This document shows, piece after piece, positions 1 through 15,300 of a stretch of DNA of 64,000 bases. The stretch is from positions 9,699,479 to 9,763,478 of the forward strand of contig NC_089278.1 of assembly GCF_963678975.1 (NCBI RefSeq), read 5' to 3'. A model generated the notes under the pieces. It did no database searches. It worked only from the letters and a program-made list of their open reading frames with translations, and was not told where the DNA came from. Source of the stretch: Dysidea avara (taxonomy: Eukaryota > Porifera > Demospongiae > Dictyoceratida > Dysideidae). Every line of letters starts with the position of its first letter. Position 1 is the stretch's first letter. A program made the position numbers and the translations under genes.

Positions 1-25
1 AGCTTTGGCTTGTTCCTTCCTGCAG

Positions 26-1940
26 TAGAGGTACTACAGAAGGTTGTGGATGATGCTAATGCATGGACTAGCAAGGCAAATGAACTGGAGGTATATATGT
101 GAAGTGTTGTGTGTTTAAATTGTTTGACTGGATAGAGGGTAGAAAAGCCACACTTCAGTGCTATTGAGAGGATACTGTCTAAGAAAGAGTCATTAAGGGT
201 GCAGCTTAGTCTGCCATCAAAAACTCAGTGGAAGCATGGATTGGCTACTGGCTGGTTAGAGAATGCAACAAAGTTGTTTGTCAAAGAGTCTTCTGCGCTT
301 ACTTTGCTAGAGGTGTGTAAGTATGCGTGCGTAGTTGTTTTACAGTAATGTATGCCCAGTACAGCTTAACCAAGGCTGTGCAGTCAGAGCTTGTTCTTAG
401 TTCAAGCTGCTACACTGTATGGTATATCTCTTAATAGGTTTTGCTTCCCAGAGAGAGATCAATTACTAATAAACTATTTACAAAGAAGAGACGAAGTACT
501 TCATCAGATACCCAACCTAAGAAACCACTGAGTGATCTCTATGGTAATAAAGAACTAGAGACCCAAAGAATCACCTGGATGGAAACAGAGGAATGGAATT
601 ACATCACTGATCTTAGAACAAAGAATGAGAGAAAGCAAAACACACAAGATGATAGCAAAATTTTGTACTGTCACTGTCGCCAGCCTTCATCTGGGTACAT
701 GGTACAATGTGACCTCTGCCTGGACTGGTACCACATTTCATGTCTTGCCCGAGAATCTGGAAAGCCTGATACTAATGACAAGTACCTGTGTTCCTCTTGC
801 CAGCGTTCAAATAGGCCGACCTTAACTGCTATTACCACTTTGCTTGCATCTCTGCATTTACTTCCGATCAACTTAACTGAAGGAACTGCTCTGGAATGTT
901 TACTAAATCGAGCAAGTAAATGGCAAAAGAAAGCTAAGGAGGTCCTTTCCAAGGTTAAAGAAAGTGCTAAGAGGCAACAGGTAGCTAAGAAGCAGCAAGA
1001 AATGCAAGCTGCACTTGGTAAACTGCAAAATTTGCCCGAATTGGCACCCCTGTTTAAGATTCCACCCAAGCAAGGAGCAACTACTCCAGTTTCAAGTCCT
1101 AATTCATTGTCACAGAATTCTCTTTCATTACTCAACTGCAGCCAAATGGCCACTCCGCCACCCAGACCTCCTGTGTCTAGTCCTTGTACTGTTGGCAATA
1201 CTGGTGTAACAGTAGCTACAGTTTTTCCTAACAAAATACCAACCAACACCAGCCCCTCTGTGTCCCCACCATCTGTACAAGCACTTGTCACAGCTCTCCT
1301 TGCAGTGAACAAGAATGGCAACAACAACAACGGTACTGTCATCAAGCCAATGTTGCTTCCAGCAGAACTGAAAAAGGAGCTGGAAGAAGTTTTGTTGAGA
1401 TGTGATCTCCTTGAAGTGACACTTGAGGAATCCCAGCAACTCTGGCAGGTGCTTCATGAGGATGAACTTCTCAGAAACAAAGACAAAGTAAGTGAAATTT
1501 TGTACGCCTCTAACATGACAATATTTGTGTATTTTAATGTGTAGTCACCTGAAGATGTGGTTAGCAACAAAAAGAGAAAGCAGCCAGACATTCCAGCATC
1601 CTCTGAAAGCTGCAAGAAACCCAAGAATTCATCTGAGTGTGAAGAGTGTTCAGCTATTGCATGCCTGAGACCAACGGACTCGACGGTGAACTGGGTACAG
1701 TGTGAAGAATGCCAGAGATGGTTCCACATCCGCTGCATAAACTTATCATATCAAGAAGTGAAGGTAATGGATGTGTACAAGTGTCTGAGATGTCAGGCCA
1801 ATACCAGCAACAAGATGGCCATTCAATCACAAGTTCTCCAAGTTGGTAACATTGCATATGAAAAACCTGTTACTGTAAAGCCGAGTGTCATAACAGGTGG
1901 ATTTCGGCCACTGCTATCAATTCCCAACTCCATTGAATAA
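26..1940 (+). CDS. KDM5: KDM5-type lysine demethylase, C-terminal part (5' end outside window)
   Basis: This is the 3' part of a KDM5/JARID1 histone H3K4 demethylase, a nuclear chromatin enzyme; the JmjN, ARID and JmjC domains must lie upstream of the window. Exons with consistent phases are 26-90, 136-312, 438-1487 and 1545-1940 (TAA). The first two carry the end of the PLU-1-like helical region (WLENATKLFVKESSALTLLE, continuing VLLPRERS). The third has a PHD finger at about 664-803 (YCHCRQP, CDLCLDWYH, CSSC), followed by the typical KDM5 segment RPTLTAITTLLASLHLLP. The last exon has a second PHD finger (CEECSAIACLRPTDS, WVQCEECQRWFHIRC, CLRC), which matches the terminal PHD of animal KDM5. 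The region between the fingers is Ser/Pro/Asn-rich, and the tail after the last finger is short. The 3' end faces TMEM161, 71 bp away. The family is certain; which vertebrate paralogue it resembles most cannot be told. Confidence 0.93.
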
Positions 1941-2011
1941 TTGTTGCTTATTTACTTGTCATTGCATACAATTTTTGTGTATATAGCTACAAATATACAA
2001 TTAATATGTTC

Positions 2012-3316
2012 CTATGCTAGTATGTGTCCTAAGGAAAAAGTGTGTTCAATGCTTCCACATGTAGTTGTTATGATCCATGTAAAGTTGACCCACCAACACA
2101 GAAAGGATAAACATCCACTGAATATGCCAATGCCTGGTGTATGTGGAGTTCCCTGACGAGACTGAGCAATATTGTACAACATGGTTAATGTTAGGAGCAG
2201 TATTAGTGGGCTGGTGTACTGGAGACCAACTGCACAAAGGAACTTAAGTACATACACAACCTTCTTCTGTACTTGTACCAATGGCACCCTCTCTTTTCCA
2301 CGTCTCATTATTTGAATCTTATGTTTCACAAACTCCAGGTAGGCTTGTAAGTGTGGCCAGATAAGTGAGATTCGTGACACACACGTCCCATACAGTAGAA
2401 ACATTTTCCACTGGTCAAACTGTTGGTTAGTCATTATGGGAATATCTCCAGTAGTTAAAGGCATCCTAGTGAGAGGTGTCATCCACATGAAGACTACCAC
2501 CATTGGTAGAATATAGTTAATGTGGTGTACAATTCTATAAAATGGCCTTTTTTGTAGTTGTGCCAGGGCTCCATGGTGCATCTGTGCACATCGGAAACCA
2601 GGAAATGTCACCAGTCCACCCATCATACTAGCAAGAAGTGCCAGCAAGGATTTCAACAACCAATTGGGAAACACCCTCACAGCATAATCCTGGTCAACTC
2701 CAGTTACATTAACAAAAGATTTCACCAGCAAATTGTAACTACCATCCAATCCAAACTCCAGGTTCCTTTCATCCACTATTAAGATAGCCATTGCACATAC
2801 TAGGAAGAAAGCTGTGAACACCATACACAGTGATCTCTCTGTTGACAAATCATTGGTGAAGTACATTGTTGTAATGGAGACAAGCACACCTACGTTGTAC
2901 AACAGTACTAATGATATCCAGATAGCACTCAAGTCATATTCGCTCCACATGGCAGTAGGGTTGAAACAGAAGTAGACTCTTGTGCAAATGTACACTACTG
3001 AGGAGCTGGCAGTGAAATCTACTAACCAGCGAAAATCTGAGTAATAATGAATGCTTAGTAGTTCAGCTAAAGTGATCTGTGAAGTTTTAAGATTCAAGTC
3101 ACAATTTTTGGGCACGTACACTTCCTCTTTTGTGCCATTTATCTTTGAGCGGCTACCCTGCAGCTGCGGCAAATCGCGTTGGTTTGGCGGGCAATAAAAC
3201 TTCAGTTTGTCAACAAGCAACCATCTTCCAAGTGAATAATATTTGGATAGTTTATGCACTGCACTAGCTACAATCATAGTAACGACCAGCTGATAGCCAA
3301 ACAGCCCCATCTTCAA
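2012..3316 (-). CDS. TMEM161: TMEM161 family multipass membrane protein
   Basis: This is a single-exon gene for a 434-residue protein. The start region (MGLFGYQLVVTMIVAS, then KLSKYYSLGRWLL) matches the conserved N-terminus of TMEM161A/B. Family blocks follow: LHYY-like then WLVDFTASSSVVY, an acidic LEFGLDGSY loop, VTFPGFRCAQMHHGAL, RSHLQAYL-like (WPHLQAYLEFVKHKI) and VLKFLCAVGLQYTSPLILLL. About eight hydrophobic segments are visible. In vertebrates TMEM161B affects cardiac rhythm and cilium or cortex development, but the biochemical role is unknown. Family members begin at the third residue of this frame, so Met3 (position 3310) is the likelier start. The gene is head-to-head with the PIERCE-like gene and tail-to-tail with KDM5. 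Confidence 0.93.
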   Translation of the reverse strand: MKMGLFGYQLVVTMIVASAVHKLSKYYSLGRWLLVDKLKFYCPPNQRDLPQLQGSRSKINGTKEEVYVPKNCDLNLKTSQITLAELLSIHYYSDFRWLVDFTASSSVVYICTRVYFCFNPTAMWSEYDLSAIWISLVLLYNVGVLVSITTMYFTNDLSTERSLCMVFTAFFLVCAMAILIVDERNLEFGLDGSYNLLVKSFVNVTGVDQDYAVRVFPNWLLKSLLALLASMMGGLVTFPGFRCAQMHHGALAQLQKRPFYRIVHHINYILPMVVVFMWMTPLTRMPLTTGDIPIMTNQQFDQWKMFLLYGTCVSRISLIWPHLQAYLEFVKHKIQIMRRGKERVPLVQVQKKVVYVLKFLCAVGLQYTSPLILLLTLTMLYNIAQSRQGTPHTPGIGIFSGCLSFLCWWVNFTWIITTTCGSIEHTFSLGHILA

Positions 3317-3400
3317 CTAAATCCCACTATCACAAATTTTATTGTCCTGTTCTAAATAGGTCCCACCTAGACGACGAAAATAAACACTTACATCGCAACA
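3317..3400. promoter_or_regulatory. 84-bp divergent promoter of TMEM161 and the PIERCE-like gene
   Basis: The start codons of the two opposite genes are only 84 bp apart, so both 5' UTRs and their core promoters must sit here or in the adjoining exons and intron. No TATA box is visible. That the promoter is bidirectional is inferred from geometry. Confidence 0.55.
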
Positions 3401-4076
3401 ATGGTAAGATGGTCCTTTAGCTATTTAGGGCTTTTATTAAAGTTTATTTGCAGGCTTCTACGGAACAAAGTAACACTAGTGAGGCTGATAAAGTTTATGA
3501 AGTAGGTAAGGTTGCTTGTTATAAATGCCCCGTGGCTGACAGTGGCTACTGAGCGCATTCCAATAGACACCCGCTGTGCTAATCCCGGAAACCCAGTGAT
3601 CTCATGCGATAAAAGGACTGCAGAAAAGGCTAAGGGCTATACTTTTGATCCAAAAGGTAGTTTATAGAAGCAAGCCGTCATCATCAGAGTGTTGCATGTA
3701 TCAACATTTTGTAATTTGTAGATAGAAAAGAAGTGCTTTGCTGTCATCAGCATCCAATGTACACCACATCATCAAGCACTCATGGGTAAATTTAAATACC
3801 AAATTTTTCTATGACCATGCCTATATTAGTGGACTATATGCCTAGCTGCGTGTATATGGCACACTCACGTGTGTCTCTCTGCAGGTTGTTAAAATCAGAT
3901 CTCACATCAACACCTTCAACTTACCACGGAAAGAGTCAACGTTTTTCAGAAGTATGGTGTTTTGATACTGAGTTTCTCCAAAATTTAATTCTTGTGTATT
4001 ATTTTAGCACTTGGGGAATGCTGGAATGTACAGAAATCATTCGCTAAATACTGCACCAGATCACAGCAGAGTATGA
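3401..4076 (+). CDS. PIERCE1/2-like ciliary microtubule inner protein
   Basis: Six exons (3401-3403, 3454-3505, 3543-3656, 3722-3785, 3885-3951, 4008-4076) join in phase into 122 residues. The first exon is only the ATG. The C-terminal block (YHGKSQRFSEHLGNAGMYRN, then HSLNT) resembles the signature of Piercer of microtubule wall proteins (C9orf116/C15orf65), which have K-FS-(2-3)-G-MFRNN-LN at the same place. Further upstream, NPGNPVISC and PMYTTSSSTHG resemble the NNPG and Y-TS--YG stretches of that family. These proteins sit inside the doublet microtubules of motile cilia and anchor other inner proteins. The assignment is from memory of short motifs, so it is likely rather than certain. 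The gene lies 173 bp upstream of IRBIT on the same strand. Confidence 0.68.
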
Positions 4077-4130
4077 CTAATGAACAACATGTAGTGTATA
4101 CATAATACTACTTTATTTTGAAAGCGTATG

Positions 4131-4150
4131 GTGAGCGTTCTATTAGGGGA
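4131..4150 (+). repeat. Variant copy of the dispersed 19-bp motif
   Basis: The bases GTGAGCGTTCTATTAGGGGA between the PIERCE-like and IRBIT genes are a divergent copy of TGACTGTTCTATTAGAGTA. It lies about 100 bp upstream of the IRBIT start codon. Confidence 0.4.
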
Positions 4151-4249
4151 TTACTGAACCCACAATCAAAAGAAATAAGAATTCATGACGTTACTTGCGA
4201 AATTGCTTTGTGTTGGTGTTAACGAACGGAAGCGAGTAGAATTATACTA

Positions 4250-9302
<5,053 letters not shown>

Positions 9303-9386
9303 ATTTAAACATTAATTTATTTGAGAAATGTACATATTTAAATTCTTCTTGTAATAATGTGTACTGTTGCTGATTTATCTCAGTAT

Positions 9387-12300
9387 TCATTGTGCCAATT
9401 GATCATGAATTATTGTTAGTTTTCCCTGTAAGACATCAGTTTACACCAATCCAGTAGGACCATACATACCTTGCCAGCATCCAGATGAACCTTCATTCCA
9501 CTCTAATTGAAATACAAAATGGCATACACAAAATGTTATACTTATTTTTACCTTAAGTCTCTTCATCAGTCCACCAGATACCCCCACAATGGTGGGGAGA
9601 CCCAGTTCTCGTGCGACAACAGCTGAGTGTGACAACAAGCTGTATGAGGTACACAGCAGTACATACAGATTGATGAGCAACAGTGCATGCAGAAATTGTT
9701 TACTGAAGAAACTACCATCACATATATACTTGCCTTCCTCGTTCAATTATCAGTCCAGAGCACAAAGGGTAGAGTGGCACCCAACCTGGGTCAGTTCTAG
9801 CTGTTACTAGTATCTCTCCATTCAAACCCTGTGAAACAAACAGTTCACCCAAGACATTTAATTCAGTACCAGCACACCTTAGCCTGCTCAACATTAGTAA
9901 CAACTCTGACAATTCCATCCACTACACCAGGACAACAAGGGACTCCCTTCAAGACATTTGGATCAGAAGATGCCTCAGTCTGTCACAACAGTTCGTCACA
10001 CACTGTTATCATACCCAGTACATTTCACCTCTAGGTCTCTTAACAAGTCCAGATCATCTAGTAATTGTGGGAATAGCAAGTAAGAACCGACTGCTCCAGT
10101 GGTCATGAAACGCTCAGGAGGTTGCAATCCCTGGTTTGCAACTTTTGTAGCCACAAGGGGAAAGGTTAGACACAAGTTACCTTCTTGTAGCTGGTCCATT
10201 CACTTTTTCTAAGCTCCACTATACCAGCTAGATTATTGGTGACAGACCTACCCTCCACATGGGCATATAACTCATCCACAGTAAGGTAAAACACATCCTT
10301 TTTAAAGAGATGATAGGTTAGGTAAATAAATCAATGGCTACATACCTCCTTCTCTTTTATGATACCTAGTTTGTAAAGGTTTAATCCTACACCACGAAAT
10401 AAATTACGGATTACTCCCCAGATCTTAGTACGAGCAAATCTCAAGTTTTCTCTGTGTTTCACTCCTGCAGAAATATCAGAAAAGTCATCATACATTAATC
10501 ACATTACAGACCTTTACGAGCATGGAAGAGCACCCAGTTGTAGAATATCCTCTTGTGGATACGGAGAGTTGACTGTATCACATTTTCTGCTTCTTTACGT
10601 ATCTCTGATTCTCTCTTCTCCATGGAGGCAATAGAGTAGGCACCAGAGCGCACATAGCCAGCTATCATGTCCAGCACAAACCCTGGGGGATAGACATGTA
10701 CACACAAGTATAAAATGTACATTACAAACCACTGAATTATTGCTATATTTGATTGACCATCTTGATGATGTGGAGTCTCCCAGAGAGAATATGACGGTGA
10801 CAGGGTCCAGGCCACCACCTCTGAAGCAGCCGAGACACTACAGGGACACCATTGCAAAGTGTGCTTGCTGTATACCCACAGTTCATACCATTGGCAAGTG
10901 GATGAGGTTCGAAACATATAAGTGACACCAACCCATTATCTTTTGTTAACAAGGACCGCAATTTGTCAAAATACAAGGTACAGGTAGAAGTCAAGTGAGA
11001 AGGTTATTGCAGAGGCTTTTTATCACTACTAGCACGGGGCAATCAAGTGCAGGCAATTGGGATCAGAACTGAAACTGTGGATAATGAATCATTCATCAGA
11101 CTTGCAATATCACAAAGCACTGGCACTGTGGAGTACTACCTTACTGAGATCCAGAGTCACTAGAATCTTGGACCCATTTGACAAAGATATATTTGGGAGG
11201 TCATCCAAGATGGACTGCTTGATCATCAGATATTATCACTGTGGAAGATGGTGGAGGTTGGTGGACTTGGTTCCCAAGAGGACCACTCATTGATGACAAG
11301 CCCACCATTACCAGTGATGACATACTGAGGGGAGATGGTGGCAACATACTGTTCCTGGGCTGCTCTTTGGGGAACCCCTCATGACAATAGAACTTTGCAC
11401 ACTACACTGATTGCATCATGTTACTGCATATTCATGCTAGATACCATCTCAGTGCCAGCGGTAATCATATATCGTTGTACTAAGTGAGACAAGTCAAGTT
11501 GGGATGAGCTGTGAGGCACATGAATAGTAGTAGACGACTCATATTAAAAAAAGTGCTGACAGCTACCTGTAACCACCATCTGCTGTGAAGTGCTGGTGGA
11601 CTTAGGCTGGTTAATGTGGAGAACCTGCATTATTGGTGCACTAGCGTGCATCTATATTGTTCTGCTGATACCCTGGTGAACCTGTGCTGAGAGTTGGATA
11701 ATACTTTACCAGCACGTCAATCTAGTACTGCCATTCTTTAGGGGTACCATTTGAATGTGATAGCTGTGATTCTATGCAGAATGTGCTTTCTAAAAAGCAG
11801 TTACATTCTTTAACCTCATTATGTGGCCAGTCAGAAGAAGCTATTGCGCATCTGATGTCAGCTTGTCCTGTGCTTGCCCTTTCACCATCACAATTTGACT
11901 GCTGCTGCCGTACACTGGCACTTAATGAGAGTTTATTTCCAAGGGCTGGTCAGTCTAGCTTAGTGCTCCCACAAGCTGCCTCCAGTGCTGTAGTCATCTA
12001 CTGTGAAGCTACGAAATTTTAGTTTATTTTACTGACCACTCGTGATCATTCAAGCAATCGTCCCGACATCGTGGTGTTTGATCATAGTAAGAAACAAATT
12101 TATTTCATAGAGATATCGTGCCCTACTGATATTACCATGGCATTAAAGGAGGTGGAGAAATTGACAAAGTACCGTGACTTGGCAGCTGATTTTCATCGAA
12201 TGTATGGAATGCAAATAACTAATGTGCCTGTTGTACTAGGTTGCACCGTTATTGTTTCATCAGCATGACTTGATTACATGAAAAAGATTCTAAAGTTCTT

Positions 12301-15300
12301 CCCAAAACTGTTTGCTAATCTACAGAAGGCGGCAATTACACACCTTAAGAACAATTTCGCTTAATTTAATGTAGTTACTGCTCATCTTATGTTTATTACA
12401 CATGATGTCAGTTAATTTTCTGTACATGTTAATCATTTGATGAAAAAGTAGAAGGGTTAACATCCTGCATCTGACCTAAGCTATACAAAGAAGCAAGGAT
12501 GTAAATTCTCTGAAGATTTGGTTTTACTCCAGGCCACTCTGCCAACAGCACAGCAATGGTACCACAGCTACCACTCCACACAAGTATAACACCCAAGGGG
12601 ACAGTTGGCAAGAGAAGGCAGCAACTTGGTTAAGAGAACAGTAAGGCCTGTCCAGTCTCCTATAGGAAAGAAGTGACAAGTATTCTAATGATTTGGGATG
12701 CAAACATACTAGTGTGCATTGTAGCACAAGAAACCTCTCATTGGGAAGATCACTCTGATGATGAGCTACTACCGCGAGAGGTTCCCTGGTCACTGTTACA
12801 ATAAGTCTGCCACAACTCCAAAAGCCTAAACCCTGGATGCTGTTTGTACCTCTAGTCAACCTGCTGGAGTTGACTCACTTACCACACACATGCAGAAGAT
12901 GCTAATGGTAGCCTGAACAAGAAGCTTCAGGCCCTTGTCCAGGAAAATAATTTATTGAAAAATGCAGCCTTTTTCTTTGAAAAGGTTTTGACAAGGTGAA
13001 TGAACACTTTGACACCATGAAGCCCACACAGGAAGTCGCCTGAAGGTGGTTTCAGAAATAAGTTGTAATCCTCACTGCTGGTCGAGACATCAGGCATCGG
13101 TGCTATTATTTGTCAGGTGCAGACTTCATGACAACCTGTTATGATTTCGCTGTAGTAGTTATAAACACCTTTGGCATTGTTCTTCCACGCATTGCCCCCC
13201 CCCCCCCCCCCCCGACAAATGATTATTTAATGGCTCAGAGAAAGACTTGGTAAGATAAGGTCCTTGAGTAAGATTAAGTTCTTGGATGTGTCCAGGTCCT
13301 GTAGCTGCCACTCCTACCCTTAAAGGTGCTGCCTACCCATAGAACTTGTAACTTTCATCATTTAAAAACTAAGGGCAGTGGCAACAATGGCTCAGTGGTC
13401 ACAACCCATGGTAGAGTTATCTGGGTTCTGTTCAGAACCCACAACAACATTATTTCCACCTATCAATTTCAATCTGACGCTCTTTGTGTATGACTTTTAC
13501 TTAGTGGCTGTTCTATTAGGATATCTTGATCACATTGTTGTCATGTATACATGTTAGATTATAACGTCACCTTTCAAGGTTTGTGCCTTATTGGTAGTTT
13601 ACCCACAGTAAAATTAAGCTCAGTTTCCACAAGCACACTTTGTCCAGTAAGTGCAACTACAAATCGCATTTTACCAATTTCAATTAAGAATTGTATGCAA
13701 TTTGCCAATGAATGCTATAGACAATCTGTCATGAAATTTGCATGTTTATATGTATAGCCCTCTAAAATTGTGAAGTAAAATCAAATGTAAGTACATGCAA
13801 GTTGCATACTCGAGTGTTGCAAAAAGGTATACAGGTGGGACCAATTTAATTCTAATTTATTAAGCAAGGTAGTTAACTCACATTAAAGAATTTCTGCAGA
13901 AAATATAACCTGTTTCTGTCCAAGCACAACTGAGATAATTATAGATACGTGAAATCATGTAATGAACACACATGCAACACAACACTACCTTCCAACTACT
14001 TGGGTGCTCCTCGTATTACTTTTCATAATACAATTAACTAACCTGGGTCATCATGAAGAGTTTTCTCTTCCAACTTGAGCTCATTGATGCACCGAAAACC
14101 ATACCTCTTCAGAAAAAGTCTGATAGACAACAGCACATTCTTTTTGGCCTGTAAAACAGCAATTTGTAATCACACACACACCACACACACCACACTTCTG
14201 TAAATGCATCTGATGATTCAGGTTTGCCAGCAGCTTCTTGAGGCTTCTTTCTGTTCCTAACAGTACTAAAAGTAAAACCATATGAAAAACTAAATTTCAA
14301 CATGTTGTATACAGGGCACTTACTCATGAGAAGGTACAGCTGATGAATCCAATTCGGTATTGTCTTTATCTGCCAACATTGTCAATACCTCCTCTTTGTT
14401 GTTAAGGAACCAATCCTTCAACTCAACACTATGAGTGTCAACATATTCAGCTACTTCCATTAATAGTTTGGTAGGCATTGTACTCTCAACATCTCCTATA
14501 TGATAAGTATGACTGCTGGTAGGGAACACACATGTACACTACCTTGTCCACACAACAAGTCATTCTGAAGTGACTGCACCTGTAAATGAATTACCACAAT
14601 AGGAAGATATGAAAGACAACCATGGAAACACACTAAAGTAGACTATACAAGTTTTACACTGACGAGTGGTTTGTGAGTATTAAAAAAAAAACAAATTGTA
14701 CTGCCTTCTGGCAAAATGTTTCCATGCAAAAACAGTGAAGCTGTATAAAAATGATGCAGCCTTCAAAAGCATGGATGAAAAAGTAGTGAAATCAATGGTG
14801 GTAGCCATGAAATGGCTATGATGATGTTGACAATAATAAATGTTAATAATGTGACCGTCTTAGCAAAAACCTGACTTGCTTGTACAACTTGTGATTTTTT
14901 TTCAAACTTCCGAATCTACAGATACAATGATGATCATACAAGACAAAGTAGTGCTTTACCAATACAGAAAAATACCTACTGATCCGATACCAAACAATAA
15001 CCAATAAATACTGATAACTGCTTTATAATCTTGTGCTTGCTTGTTCATGGCTATGAATATATAAAGTTGTGTTACAGTGCCTGTATTTATTTGCACTAAT
15101 GTTTTATAAGAAAGTAAATTCCTTCCTAAGTTAGGTATACATGCATGATTCTACATTGCAATTTATATTTTTTCAGTGACTGTTCTATTAGAGTATATCA
15201 ACTTTTCATGCAAACATAGGTTGCAGTTGCTCAACTCAAGTATATCAACCCCACAATTTATATATAGTTGTTTGGTTTTTGTCTTGTAACTCTATAGCTA

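Larger units (their letters stand above)
10687..14043 (-). other. Large intron of the dikinase gene with transposon debris
   Basis: The exon ending LEEKTLHDDP (near 14044) is continued by GFVLDMIAGYVRSGAYS (ending near 10686), so about 3.36 kb is intronic. Almost all other introns of this gene are far shorter. Inside are a LINE-like C-terminal fragment on the + strand, a 19-bp poly(C) tract, one copy of the dispersed 19-bp motif, and sequence with short open frames (11057-11293, 12429-12859, 13551-13757) that I do not recognise. Confidence 0.75.

Noticed and set aside
671..1345. Minus-strand 224-codon frame within the KDM5 exon
   Set aside because: The plus strand encodes PHD finger and KDM5 motifs; the reverse frame has no protein features.
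12429..12859. Possible exons of a minus-strand gene within the dikinase intron
   Set aside because: The overlapping frames have no consistent phase, no recognisable motif and lie among retroelement debris.
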